Assembly (NCBI RefSeq): GCF_029626175.1
Contig: NZ_JARUBM010000002.1
Span: 5,225,001 to 5,289,000 of the forward strand
DNA from: Micromonospora sp. WMMD1082
Lineage (GTDB): Bacteria; Actinomycetota; Actinomycetes; Mycobacteriales; Micromonosporaceae
Direction of reading: 5' to 3'
DNA: 64,000 bases
Below are positions 15,890 to 24,842 of the stretch, piece by piece. Position 1 is the stretch's first letter; every line of letters starts with the position of its first letter. Below the pieces are notes generated by a model. That model did not search any database. It was not told the origin of the DNA and saw only the letters and a list, made by a program, of their open reading frames with translations. Both the position numbers and the translations under genes were made by a program.

Positions 15890-18715
15890 GTGGCGCTGGG
15901 GCGTGCGTACATCGAGATCGTCGGCGACGTAAAGCGGTTCGCGCCGGAGTTGCGGAGGGGCCTGACGCAGGCGTTCAAGATCGCGTCGGTTGGCACGATC
16001 GCGGCAAGCGCGTCAGGAAGCCTCCTCGGACTGGCCGGTTCCCTGGCGTCAGTCGGCGGAGCGATGTACGCCCTGCCGGCGGCGGCGGCGGTGGTCGGCG
16101 GGGCTGCCATCGGCGCGCTGATGGTCGCCACTCGTGGGCTCGGCGAGGCGTTCGCCACCGCAGGCGGCGATGACATCGCGAAGTTCGAGGCGGCGATCGC
16201 GGAGCTGTCCCCGCAGGCGCAGCGCCTGGCGCGGGAGTTCCGCGACATCTACCCGGCGCTGTCGGACGTGCGGAGCGCCGCGCAGGACGCGTTCACGGGC
16301 CAGTTGGTGGGGCAGCTGTCGGCAACGGCATCGGTGCTGGCGGGCCCGCTGCGGACCGGCCTGGCCGGTGTCGCTTCCGAGTGGGGGGCGGCGGCGCGGG
16401 CGGCGTTGGAGTTCGTCCGCGAGGCGACCAGCGTGCAGGTGCTCTCCGGGGTCCTGGACACGGCTCGGCTGTCGGTGGGGAGCCTGGCCACGTCGATCGG
16501 GCCGCTGTTGACCGGGTTCCGCGACATCACCGCGGTGGCATTGCCGTCGATCGCGCGGGTGTCCGACCTTGCCGGCGGGGCTACGGTCCGGTTCGGAGAG
16601 TGGCTGTCGGCTATGGCCGCCAGCGGTACGGCCGTCGCGGCGATCGACCGCGCGGGCGGGGTGCTGTCGCAGTTGGGCCAGCTGACGGCGAACGTCGGCG
16701 CGATCCTCAACCGCGTCCTCCAGGCGGCCAGCGAGGCGGCGACCGGCGGCCTGCTCGCCGGACTTGTCCAGGCGACGGGCACGTTGCGGGAGTTCTTCGC
16801 CACGGCGGAGGGCGGAGCCGCGCTGAGTGGCGTGTTCCAGGCGTTGGGCACGGTCGCGGCCGGGTTGTCGCCGGTGTTAATGACGCTGCTGGGGATCATC
16901 GGCGATTCGCTGGTGCCGGCGCTCTTGCCGATCGCGAAGGCCATCGTGCCGGCGTTGCAGGCGCTGGCATCGGCGCTCGTGCCGGCGATCGGTGCCCTCG
17001 GCCCAGCCCTTGGGCCGGTGTTCTCGGCGCTGTCGCAGGGCATCCAGGCGCTCGCCCCGTCGCTGGGGCCGATCGGTCAGCTCCTCGCGTCGCTGCTGGT
17101 GTCTCTCGCCCCGGTCCTGCCGGTGATCGGTGAGCTGGTGACGATGCTGGTCGGGCCGCTGGCGCAGGCGCTGACCGCGTTGGGTCCGCTGCTTGGACCG
17201 ATCGTGTCGGCACTCGGTCCGGTGCTGCTTCAACTCGGCCGGACCGTGACGGCGGTCCTCGCCCCGGTCGCCGGGCTGCTCGCCGAGTTGTTCACCAAGC
17301 TGGGTCCGCCGCTCGGCAACGTCGTCGCCGCTCTCGGCACTGCCCTCGCGCCGATCCTGGCCGCGTTGGGTCCGCTGGTCGTCCAGGTCGTGCAGGCCCT
17401 GATGCCGCTGATTCCGACGCTCGTCGGGCTGCTGCCGCCGATGGTGGACATCCTGGTGGCGTTGACGCCGCTGATCGAGCTGGTCGCGCAGCTCGCCGCC
17501 GTCGCGGTGTCCGTCGCAGCGCCGCTCATCAAGGTCGCGGCGGTGCTGGTCGGTTTCCTCGCCGCTCAGGCGGTCGCGCCGCTGGTGTCGGCGCTCGCCT
17601 CCGCGATGGCGTGGCTGCTGTCGCCGCTGTCGGGTGTGGCCGGCTGGCTGGCCGACGTCGCGGGCTGGCTGACCCGGATCGACTGGGGTGGCGTGGGGTC
17701 GGCGATCGGCGGGGCGTTCTCGACGGCGTGGACCGCGGTGAAGGGCTTCTTCGAGTCGATCGGCACGTGGTTCGCGGAGCTGCCCGGGAGGATCGGCGCG
17801 TTCCTGGCGAGCCTGCCGCAGCTGCTGTGGTCGCTGTTCACGTCGGCGGCGAACCTGGCGTTGCAGGCCCTGGGCGTCGGTATCGGGCTGATCCTCTACG
17901 CGGTGACGCAGCTGCCGGGGCAGATCCTCGCCGGCCTCAACGCGCTGCCGGGGCTGCTGCGCAACCTGCTTCACCAGGCGATCGACCTGGGCCGGCAGGC
18001 GTTCCGGACCGGTGTCGACGCGGTGGTGAGGTTCGCGCTGGACCTGCCGGACCGGATCGGGTCGGGGCTGTCCCGGCTGGGCGGAATCATCACGAACGCG
18101 TTCCGCAACGCGCTCAGCAGCGGCCGCACGGCGGCCGTGAATGGCTTCAACTCGATCTTGTCGTTTATCAACGATATTCCCGGTCGCATCTCCGGGTACG
18201 CCGGCCGGTTCCTCAGTGCAGGGTCCGGGCTGGTGAGAAAGCTCGTTGACGGGCTGCGGCAGGTGCCGTCGCTGGGCAGCATCGCGTCGGCGATCACGGA
18301 CACGATCCGCCGTCAGCTCAACCGGATTATCGCAGCGATCAACTCGGGCATCGCGAAGGTCGACGCGATGCTGCCCGGGTCGTTGCCCCGGATCCCGATG
18401 CTTGCCAACGGCGCGATCCTGCGGGCCCCGACGCTGTTCGTCGGCGGCGAGGCCGGCGACGAGGTAGTGATCCCGCTGACCCGGCCCCGGCGGGCCCGGC
18501 AGCTCGCCGAGGAGTCGGGCCTGCTGTCGCTGCTCGCCGGCGAGATGGGCCGAGGCGGGACGCCGATCACGTTCGGCAGAGGCGCGATCTCAGTGGTGTT
18601 CGAGGGTGTCGTGCCGACCCGACAGGAGGCCCTGGACGCGGGTCGGGCGGTCGGCGACGGCGTGTTGGAGACGTTGGCCCGGCGGTCCGTGGCCACGACG
18701 GTGAGGACGATCTGA
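15890..18715 (+). CDS. Tail tape measure protein
   Basis: 941 aa from GTG 15890. A more 5' GTG (15827) would place the palindrome at 15839-15867 inside the gene, so the internal start (ALGRAYIEIVGDVKRF) is preferred; no strong ribosome site is seen. The protein is very long, Ala/Leu/Gly rich, with hydrophobic segments (about 30-80 and 550-760) and a repeated LGPVLxxLG-like unit across about 300-540. This is typical of a tape measure that sets tail length and is ejected into the cell. TGA overlaps the next ATG. Confidence 0.85.
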   Translation: MALGRAYIEIVGDVKRFAPELRRGLTQAFKIASVGTIAASASGSLLGLAGSLASVGGAMYALPAAAAVVGGAAIGALMVATRGLGEAFATAGGDDIAKFEAAIAELSPQAQRLAREFRDIYPALSDVRSAAQDAFTGQLVGQLSATASVLAGPLRTGLAGVASEWGAAARAALEFVREATSVQVLSGVLDTARLSVGSLATSIGPLLTGFRDITAVALPSIARVSDLAGGATVRFGEWLSAMAASGTAVAAIDRAGGVLSQLGQLTANVGAILNRVLQAASEAATGGLLAGLVQATGTLREFFATAEGGAALSGVFQALGTVAAGLSPVLMTLLGIIGDSLVPALLPIAKAIVPALQALASALVPAIGALGPALGPVFSALSQGIQALAPSLGPIGQLLASLLVSLAPVLPVIGELVTMLVGPLAQALTALGPLLGPIVSALGPVLLQLGRTVTAVLAPVAGLLAELFTKLGPPLGNVVAALGTALAPILAALGPLVVQVVQALMPLIPTLVGLLPPMVDILVALTPLIELVAQLAAVAVSVAAPLIKVAAVLVGFLAAQAVAPLVSALASAMAWLLSPLSGVAGWLADVAGWLTRIDWGGVGSAIGGAFSTAWTAVKGFFESIGTWFAELPGRIGAFLASLPQLLWSLFTSAANLALQALGVGIGLILYAVTQLPGQILAGLNALPGLLRNLLHQAIDLGRQAFRTGVDAVVRFALDLPDRIGSGLSRLGGIITNAFRNALSSGRTAAVNGFNSILSFINDIPGRISGYAGRFLSAGSGLVRKLVDGLRQVPSLGSIASAITDTIRRQLNRIIAAINSGIAKVDAMLPGSLPRIPMLANGAILRAPTLFVGGEAGDEVVIPLTRPRRARQLAEESGLLSLLAGEMGRGGTPITFGRGAISVVFEGVVPTRQEALDAGRAVGDGVLETLARRSVATTVRTI

Positions 18716-19581
18716 TGGGCGAGTACAACCCGGACCGGCCGTACGTGTTGGGCATGCAGTGGGCGCCGATGGTGAAGGCACCGGTCGTGTTGGACACCGC
18801 CACCGAGGCTGGGTACACGTTCAGGACCGCTACCGAGAAGGTGGATCGGGTGTGGCTGCGGTCGACGTCGACGCCGCCGGGTCGACCGACGCGCACCGAG
18901 CTGCTGGTGAACCTGTATCAGGCGGGCGTGATCGCCGGCACCGGACCGGTGCGGAAGCTGGTGATTCCCTGCGGGTCGGGGGCCTTGCTGGCCGGCGCGG
19001 CCCTGGGCGGCTCCGCCATGTCCGTGGAGGACGCGGTGGCGAACCCGTCCGACCCTCGGTACATCGCCCTGACGGGTCCGGGTGCCGCCGCCCGGTTCTG
19101 GTTCTCGACGGTCACCGCGGCGGTGCAGGGGGCTCTGTACCGGCGGCGGATCCTGGACGTGTCGGTGCTGTACGTGATGTCGGGCCCGTTCGCCGACCTG
19201 GCCGAGGGGGTGACGCTCGGCTTGGAACGGCCGTCGGCCGGTGTGGTGTGGCCGATGGACGAGACGTTGACGGGGCCGGCGCTGCACGCGGCCGCGACGG
19301 AGGTGCGGCGGTCGCGGCTCGGCGAGCTCAACCCGTGGTGGAGCACCGCGGCGACGCCGCTGACCACGAAGTGGCGGATGCCGTACACGTATGCGGGTCA
19401 CACGTCGCCCACGTCGGGGCTGACGGCGTGGGCGGCACCTGGCGGCACGAACGTCAACGTGTGCCTCCAGGTTGCCGGGTCGGCACTCGATGATGCGGTG
19501 TTCCGGCTGCACTACCTCGCGTTGGAGGTGGCGTACGGGGGGGGAGAACCGGGCCGGCGGCGGAGGGGTCGACATCTCTGA
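18715..19581 (+). CDS. Minor tail protein, N-terminal part before a frameshift
   Basis: 288 codons, ATG 18715 overlapping the tape-measure stop. The real protein sequence runs to about residue 275 (RLHYLALEVAYGG), then a run of eight G (19537-19544) shifts the frame; the last 12 residues (basic, GRRRRGRHL) are an artefact of the shift. The same protein continues in the frame of the next entry. Likely a distal tail or baseplate component. Confidence 0.6.
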   Translation: MGEYNPDRPYVLGMQWAPMVKAPVVLDTATEAGYTFRTATEKVDRVWLRSTSTPPGRPTRTELLVNLYQAGVIAGTGPVRKLVIPCGSGALLAGAALGGSAMSVEDAVANPSDPRYIALTGPGAAARFWFSTVTAAVQGALYRRRILDVSVLYVMSGPFADLAEGVTLGLERPSAGVVWPMDETLTGPALHAAATEVRRSRLGELNPWWSTAATPLTTKWRMPYTYAGHTSPTSGLTAWAAPGGTNVNVCLQVAGSALDDAVFRLHYLALEVAYGGGEPGRRRRGRHL

Positions 19582-22500
19582 CGGCGCCGGCCAGCAGGGC
19601 GGGGCGTACTACGAGGTCCCGATGTTCGGGATGTACAACTACGGGTCCGCGGTGTCCATGCGGCCGGGCGACCGGTACGCGGTGACGGTTGGTCGGGCGA
19701 GCTCCGGGCAGTTGTCCGTGGCGTCGACGGTGCCCGTGCCGGTTGACCGGCTGGGTACGGTCGACGCGCTGCCCAGCCTGCGGGGGGTGCAGCTCCGCAA
19801 GACGGTCCGCGAGGGTGCCGTGCCGAGCGTGGAGACGGTCAACGACCTGCCGGCGATCGTCATGTACACGGGGTTGCCGCTGCCGGGCGACGCCGACAGG
19901 CGTTCCCACGTCTACCTCGCGCAGGCGATCGGCACGGTGTCCGGGCGGTTCTTCGGCGGCGACCTGATGCAGCGGATCGTCGATGACACGGCCGGCACGT
20001 ACGTGTGGGTGCGGTTCTACGCGCGGCACCTGCCCGGCACCCGGGAGCCGCTGCACCTGTACCAGGCCGATCCGGCGGACCCGTGGGTGAGCCTCGGCGC
20101 CAGAGCGACGATCAGCGTTGGCGAGTTCGAGACGTTGCCGGAGGTCGCCGACGGGTGGCGGGAGGTCACCCTGCGGCTGGATCCGCCGCTGGAGACAGCC
20201 GGCGGCGGTGGGGTGATGTGGTGGACGATGGCCAGCTCTGCGGAGGATGATGCGCCGTGGCAGGTCCTCGGCGCGGACGCCGAACCGGGCAGCGGGGGGC
20301 CGAGCACGATCAGCGACGCGACGTACGGCGGGGCGGAAGCATACGCCACTATCGACAACGCTGACGACCGGTCGGCGGATCTGACCCTGATGCTGGTCCG
20401 GGAGATGGACGAGGTTGCTGGCCTGGTCGTGCAGTCGGCTGTGCAGCCGCTGACGGTCGTCGACGATCAGTGCGACCGCCCGGCGGGCGGAGTCCCGACC
20501 GGCATCCACTATCACCGACTGGCGTGGGATGCCGTCAACAGCGAGGTCGTGGCCGGGTGGGGCGCGTACGAGGTGCAGCGCCAGGACGACACGATGGACG
20601 ACGAGGCGTGGGAGACGGTCGCGCTGGTCACCGCGCCGAACGTCACCGCCGTCGACGACTACGAGGCGCGGGTCGGTGTCGAGTCGCGGTACCGGATTCG
20701 GATGATGCACCGCATCGGGGTGCCCGGGCCCTGGTCGGCGCCGGTCGCGGCGACGATCCCCGCGCCGGGGGTGACCGGCACCCGCGTGGATGTCGGTGCG
20801 CTGATCCTGACGAGCAACCACCACCCGGCCGGCAACCTGGCGTACGTCACGAACCAGGACCGCAACGCGGGTGAGGAGTTCACGTTCCCGGAGGCCCGGG
20901 ACGTCGAGTTGCGGGCGATGTACGGCCGCGACTACCGGGCGGCGTTCCGCCCGCTGGAACGCGGCGGCGTGGAGTTCACTCGGACCGTGCTGGTCAACGC
21001 GGTCGCGGTGCCGGCGCAGACCCTCGACCGGGGATTCCGCAGCCTGCGGGATCTGGCCTGGGACCAGGTGCCGTACGTGTGCGTGCGGGACGAGCTGGAC
21101 AACCGGTGGCTGGCGACGCTGTTGGTGCCGTCCGGGTCGGTGCGGCGCAAGCGGCAGCGCGGGCAGATGCAGCTGGCGCAGGTGACGATCGTGGAGGCGG
21201 CGGACATTCCCGCGCCGGTCGACGGTGGACCGCCGCCATGTGAAGGGCTGCGCCCAGAGGGCCACACGACCCAGGTGTACGCGGCGGCGGACACTCCGGC
21301 CAGCGTCGGCTGGAGTCCGCTGGCTGTGGACGACCAGTTCGATCGGGAAGTGCCGACCGGCGGGTTCGGGTCGACTAACAGGCCGGGGGACCCGTGGGTG
21401 GTGGTGTCCGGGCCGCCGGAGGACCTGTGGGTGACTGGCGGCGTCGGGGTGATCCAGCTGGCTGAGCCGCTGAACGCGAACCCGTACTTCGAGAAAGACG
21501 TGGCCGGTTGGGAGCCGAGCGGTGGCACGTTCGTCCGGTCGACCGAGCACGCCCACGAGGGTGTCGCGTCGGGGCTGTTGACGCCCAGCGGCGAAGACGA
21601 TTTCGTGTTCGTCGAGTGCGAGCCGGGCCCCGAGACGGTGCCAGGAGCGACGTGGCGGATCGCGGCGTGGGTGCGCTGCGACGTGTCGCGCGATGTCGTG
21701 CTGTCGCTCTACTGGTTCGACGGCGAGGGCGACCTGCTGGACCTGGACGAGAGCGACCCGGTGACGGTGCCGGCGAATACGTGGGTGCAGCTGGTGTTCT
21801 CCTGGACGGCTCCTGAGGACACGGTGCAGGTAGCCGGGGATGTGTACCTGCCGGGTGAGGCTCCCCCTTCGCATCGCCTGTTCATCGACGAGGCGGGGAT
21901 CGGTCCAGAGCCGGTGGACAGGCAGGTCGTCACCGGCCCGCCCGTGCGGGACGTCGAGGTGTTGGCGCGGCTGCGGATCACCCGGCCACCCGGAGGGGAG
22001 CCGATCAACGCGTACCTGCACGGCCGGCACCTCGATGAGGCGAACGGGTACATGGCTCGGCTGGCGTTCGCTCCGGACGGCACGGTCGGCGTCGGCCTGG
22101 AGATGCTGCACGAGGGCGAGTCGATCGTCCTGGCGGAGCTGGAGACGGCGTACGACTGGCAGTGGGTTGAGGTGCCAGTCGTCGTCGGTGACTGGTACTG
22201 GTTCCGGATGCAGGTCCGGGGTCAGGTGGTGCGGGCGGCGGCGTGGAAGGACGAGCCGGGCAGCTACTGGCCGGGATGGACGGTGCAGGAGGTCGAGGTG
22301 ACGCTGCCAGCGGCGGGCCTGGCCGGCGTCGGGGCGGGTTTGTCGCCAGGGAACGGCAACATCGACGGGCGGGTGGAGGTCGACAGCGTCCAGGTACGGA
22401 AGCCGATGCCCGACGTCGACCTGCGGGTGGAGATCCGCCCGACCGGCGATCTGTGGGAGGTGCGTATCGAGCACTTCTCCGACACGAACCCGGAGTTCCT

Positions 22501-22939
22501 CGGGTCGGGTTGGAACGTCCGCTGGTCGGACGTAGAAGCCTGCTTCGAGGTGTTCGACTACGACGTGTTCTACGAGTGTGTGCCGGCAGAGCAGCTGGGG
22601 GTGGTGCGGAACCAGCGGCGCTGGCTGCGGGCGGCGTACGAGCTGGACGCCGGTGACGGCCAGGCCCGGGTGACGTTCTACACGTCGTTGGACGGGGTGA
22701 CGTGGGGGTCAGGGTTCGCGGTGGATGGCTTCCCGGAGCCGCTGGACCTGGACGCGGGGTTCATCGAGGTGAGCGCTCGCGGAGACATCACGGTGTCGCG
22801 GGTGGAGGTGCGCAACGGCGTCGACGGGCCGCTGATCGTCGGCCCGGACTTCGAGGCGCAGCCGAAGGGCACGAAGGTGTTCCTTGATGTGGCCGGCGCG
22901 ACGTGGGAGGTGGAGGGTGTCGGGATTTGCGGTGCGTGA
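19472..22939 (+). CDS. Large minor tail protein (fibre/baseplate), C-terminal part after a frameshift
   Basis: Genuine coding begins at about 19545, right after the G8 run; the stretch 19472-19540 in this frame is shadow. Together with the previous entry it makes one protein of about 1,400 aa. Domains seen: tail-associated beta-rich region, an FN3-like stretch near 20500-20760, and concanavalin/LamG-like carbohydrate-binding repeats with YFEKDVAGWEPSGGTF and aromatic-rich strands (21480-22900). It probably binds the host cell surface. If not shifted, an internal start (e.g. ATG 19623) would be needed. Confidence 0.6.
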   Translation: MPGRHSMMRCSGCTTSRWRWRTGGENRAGGGGVDISDGAGQQGGAYYEVPMFGMYNYGSAVSMRPGDRYAVTVGRASSGQLSVASTVPVPVDRLGTVDALPSLRGVQLRKTVREGAVPSVETVNDLPAIVMYTGLPLPGDADRRSHVYLAQAIGTVSGRFFGGDLMQRIVDDTAGTYVWVRFYARHLPGTREPLHLYQADPADPWVSLGARATISVGEFETLPEVADGWREVTLRLDPPLETAGGGGVMWWTMASSAEDDAPWQVLGADAEPGSGGPSTISDATYGGAEAYATIDNADDRSADLTLMLVREMDEVAGLVVQSAVQPLTVVDDQCDRPAGGVPTGIHYHRLAWDAVNSEVVAGWGAYEVQRQDDTMDDEAWETVALVTAPNVTAVDDYEARVGVESRYRIRMMHRIGVPGPWSAPVAATIPAPGVTGTRVDVGALILTSNHHPAGNLAYVTNQDRNAGEEFTFPEARDVELRAMYGRDYRAAFRPLERGGVEFTRTVLVNAVAVPAQTLDRGFRSLRDLAWDQVPYVCVRDELDNRWLATLLVPSGSVRRKRQRGQMQLAQVTIVEAADIPAPVDGGPPPCEGLRPEGHTTQVYAAADTPASVGWSPLAVDDQFDREVPTGGFGSTNRPGDPWVVVSGPPEDLWVTGGVGVIQLAEPLNANPYFEKDVAGWEPSGGTFVRSTEHAHEGVASGLLTPSGEDDFVFVECEPGPETVPGATWRIAAWVRCDVSRDVVLSLYWFDGEGDLLDLDESDPVTVPANTWVQLVFSWTAPEDTVQVAGDVYLPGEAPPSHRLFIDEAGIGPEPVDRQVVTGPPVRDVEVLARLRITRPPGGEPINAYLHGRHLDEANGYMARLAFAPDGTVGVGLEMLHEGESIVLAELETAYDWQWVEVPVVVGDWYWFRMQVRGQVVRAAAWKDEPGSYWPGWTVQEVEVTLPAAGLAGVGAGLSPGNGNIDGRVEVDSVQVRKPMPDVDLRVEIRPTGDLWEVRIEHFSDTNPEFLGSGWNVRWSDVEACFEVFDYDVFYECVPAEQLGVVRNQRRWLRAAYELDAGDGQARVTFYTSLDGVTWGSGFAVDGFPEPLDLDAGFIEVSARGDITVSRVEVRNGVDGPLIVGPDFEAQPKGTKVFLDVAGATWEVEGVGICGA

Positions 22940-23990
22940 TCCACTGGACCTGCCGTCCGGGGTCGGGCAGCGGTCGGTGTCGTACCGGTTCGCGCTGGTG
23001 GACGGGCGGACCGGGACGCGGCGCGGGCCGGTAACGCCGCTGCGGGACACCACACCGAGCCTGGTCCATGACGTGACCGGCATCATCGTGCGGCGGGTGG
23101 AGTCGCTGACGCTGGGCGTGGCCGACGCGCGGCGGTTGCGGCCGTTGACCGACCGGGTGGCGATCTCGATGATCGTCGGCGGGCGCGAGTACCCGTTGGG
23201 CCGCTACATGGTTGGCGACGCCATCCAGTTGCAGACGTCGGCGGGGTCGACGGCACCGCTGGTCCTGTTCGACGAGATGTTCGTCGTCGACCAGGAGTTG
23301 GAGACGGGCTTCGAGGGCGGCGGGCAGCGGGTCGACCAGGCGGTGTTGAGGCTGCTGGCGGGGCTGCCGATCGGCGAGGTGCAGGTGGACTGGACGGACC
23401 TGACGTCGGTGTCGTCGTGGTCGCCGGGAAACACGCGAGGGATGGCACTGCGGGACCTGTCCAGGCAGGGCAACTTCTTCCTGCCGTGGTTCAACCATGG
23501 CGGCCGGCTGCGGCTGATGCGGGCGTTCGAGCCGGCGAGCCGGCGGCCGACGATCGACCTGGACGCCTCGCAGCGGGTGATCCGCGGGTCGGCGGCGCGC
23601 GGTTCGGAGCTGCTGACCGCCCCGAACCGCTTCGTCGTGGTCAGCAACGATCCGGGGACGGACGTCGCCCCGATCGTAGGTGTGTACGACGTACCCGCGT
23701 CGGCGCCGCATTCGATCTCGCAGCGAGGGTTCGTACTGCCGCGCGTGGTGGAGGCGCAGCTGCCGTCGCAGGTGGCGGTCGACGTGTATGCGCGGACGCT
23801 GGGTATCCAGCAGACGGCGTACGAGACGGTGGAGCTGTCGACGCCGCCGGACCCGCGGCACGACGGGTACGACGTGGTGCGGTGGGACGGAGTGCCGTGG
23901 CTGGAGACGGGCTGGACGATGCCGCTGGCCGCTGGTGGGGAGATGCGACACACGCTGCGTCGCGCGTACCCCGGGCACGGGCGGCGATGA
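22917..23990 (+). CDS. Minor tail protein
   Basis: 357 aa; GTG 22917 overlaps the preceding gene by 23 nt and follows GGTGGAGG. Beta-rich, with VARALG-type repeats absent; segments such as VRRVESLTLGVADARRLRPL, SMIVGGREYPLGRYMVGDAI and LRDLSRQGNFFLPWFNHGGR recall baseplate hub or distal-tail proteins of actinophages. Placed between the fibre gene and the last tail gene. Specific role unknown. Confidence 0.6.
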   Translation: MSGFAVRDPLDLPSGVGQRSVSYRFALVDGRTGTRRGPVTPLRDTTPSLVHDVTGIIVRRVESLTLGVADARRLRPLTDRVAISMIVGGREYPLGRYMVGDAIQLQTSAGSTAPLVLFDEMFVVDQELETGFEGGGQRVDQAVLRLLAGLPIGEVQVDWTDLTSVSSWSPGNTRGMALRDLSRQGNFFLPWFNHGGRLRLMRAFEPASRRPTIDLDASQRVIRGSAARGSELLTAPNRFVVVSNDPGTDVAPIVGVYDVPASAPHSISQRGFVLPRVVEAQLPSQVAVDVYARTLGIQQTAYETVELSTPPDPRHDGYDVVRWDGVPWLETGWTMPLAAGGEMRHTLRRAYPGHGRR

Positions 23991-23993
23991 CCT

Positions 23994-24647
23994 GTGATCG
24001 ACCAGCGGATGGTGCAGGTCCCGGTGCGGGCGATCGCCGCAGCGGTCCTCGACCGGGTGTTGGCGATGGGGATCACGAGCCGGCTGCGGCCGGCGACAGC
24101 GGCCGGCCCGGCGTCCGATGGCGGGTTCCTTGTGGTAATGGACGGCGACGCCACGCCGATGCGGGTCGTGTCGCTGGTGGGCGCGCTGCCGAATGACGCG
24201 CGGGTGATGGTGCTGATGACGCCGCCGGCCGGTCACCATGTGGTGGGGTACCTGGGAGCACCGCCCCGGTCGGCGTACCTGACCGACACCGGGGTGGTGA
24301 CCAACGAGCTGGCGGTGACGTACGCACCGGGTTGGGCGCAGGAGGACAACTCCTACCGGATCGTCGGCTCGCGCATCGAGCTGAATCTGAACGTGCGGCG
24401 CACTGGCGCGGCCATCACGGCGAGCGCCTTGGGCAACATCACGGACACGCTGATGGTGACGCTGACCGATCCGAGGTTCAGACCGACGATGCCGAAGCAT
24501 CACCTGTTCCGGTCGTCGGTCACGTCTGGGTCGGCGGTGCTGGACACGCTCGGTCAGTTGACTCTGCTGGACATGCACTCGACGTCCGTGATTGCGACGA
24601 ACGACATCGTGCGAGTGTCCGTCGACTACCCGTTACCGCCGGCTTGA
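23994..24647 (+). CDS. Terminal tail-operon protein
   Basis: 217 aa; GTG 23994, directly after the preceding stop. The C-terminal half is a beta-sandwich-like region (IELNLNVRRTGAAITASALG; GNITDTLMVTLTDPRF) similar to trimeric receptor-binding or tail-tip knob domains; the N-terminal third is helical and Ala rich. Last structural gene before a long terminator. Host recognition is a guess. Confidence 0.55.
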   Translation: MIDQRMVQVPVRAIAAAVLDRVLAMGITSRLRPATAAGPASDGGFLVVMDGDATPMRVVSLVGALPNDARVMVLMTPPAGHHVVGYLGAPPRSAYLTDTGVVTNELAVTYAPGWAQEDNSYRIVGSRIELNLNVRRTGAAITASALGNITDTLMVTLTDPRFRPTMPKHHLFRSSVTSGSAVLDTLGQLTLLDMHSTSVIATNDIVRVSVDYPLPPA

Positions 24648-24660
24648 AGGTCATCGGACA

Positions 24661-24698
24661 CAGCGCAGCCCCGGATCGCGAAATCCGGGGCTGCGCTG
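24661..24698. terminator. Strong terminator hairpin at end of structural genes
   Basis: CAGCGCAGCCCCGGAT pairs with ATCCGGGGCTGCGCTG (16-bp stem, 6-nt loop), 13 nt after the last tail gene. Boundary between late and early halves. Confidence 0.8.
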
Positions 24699-24700
24699 CG

Positions 24701-24710
24701 TTCACGTGGA
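24701..24710 (+). promoter_or_regulatory. TTCACGTGGA element without a following start codon
   Basis: Exact copy immediately after the terminator. No ATG/GTG follows at a useful distance, so this copy does not look like a translation leader. It supports a DNA-binding role such as ParB recognition. Confidence 0.5.
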
Positions 24711-24773
24711 GACACCAGCATAGCGAGCGGGAGGCACATCGGGCAAAGCGGCTCACTAAGCGTACATACTTTA

Positions 24774-24814
24774 TTGACGGCAAACCTATCTGTGTCATAC
24801 AATGTCTTTGTATG
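24774..24814 (+). promoter_or_regulatory. Promoter with type-A operator for the parA-like gene
   Basis: TTGACG (24774-24779), 18 nt, TACAAT (24798-24803). CATACAATGTCTTTGTATG (24796-24814) is a perfect 7-bp inverted repeat covering the -10 box. The clearest promoter-operator in the window. Confidence 0.75.
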
Positions 24815-24842
24815 CAATGCCCCGTTTGTAGAGGAGGAATGG

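Noticed and set aside
16877..17974. Gln/Arg-rich minus-strand ORF opposite the tape measure
   Set aside because: Low-complexity complement of the LGPVL repeats of the tape-measure gene.
19454..22474. 1,006-codon minus-strand frame opposite the tail fibre
   Set aside because: Antisense shadow with repetitive Arg/His composition and no start signal.
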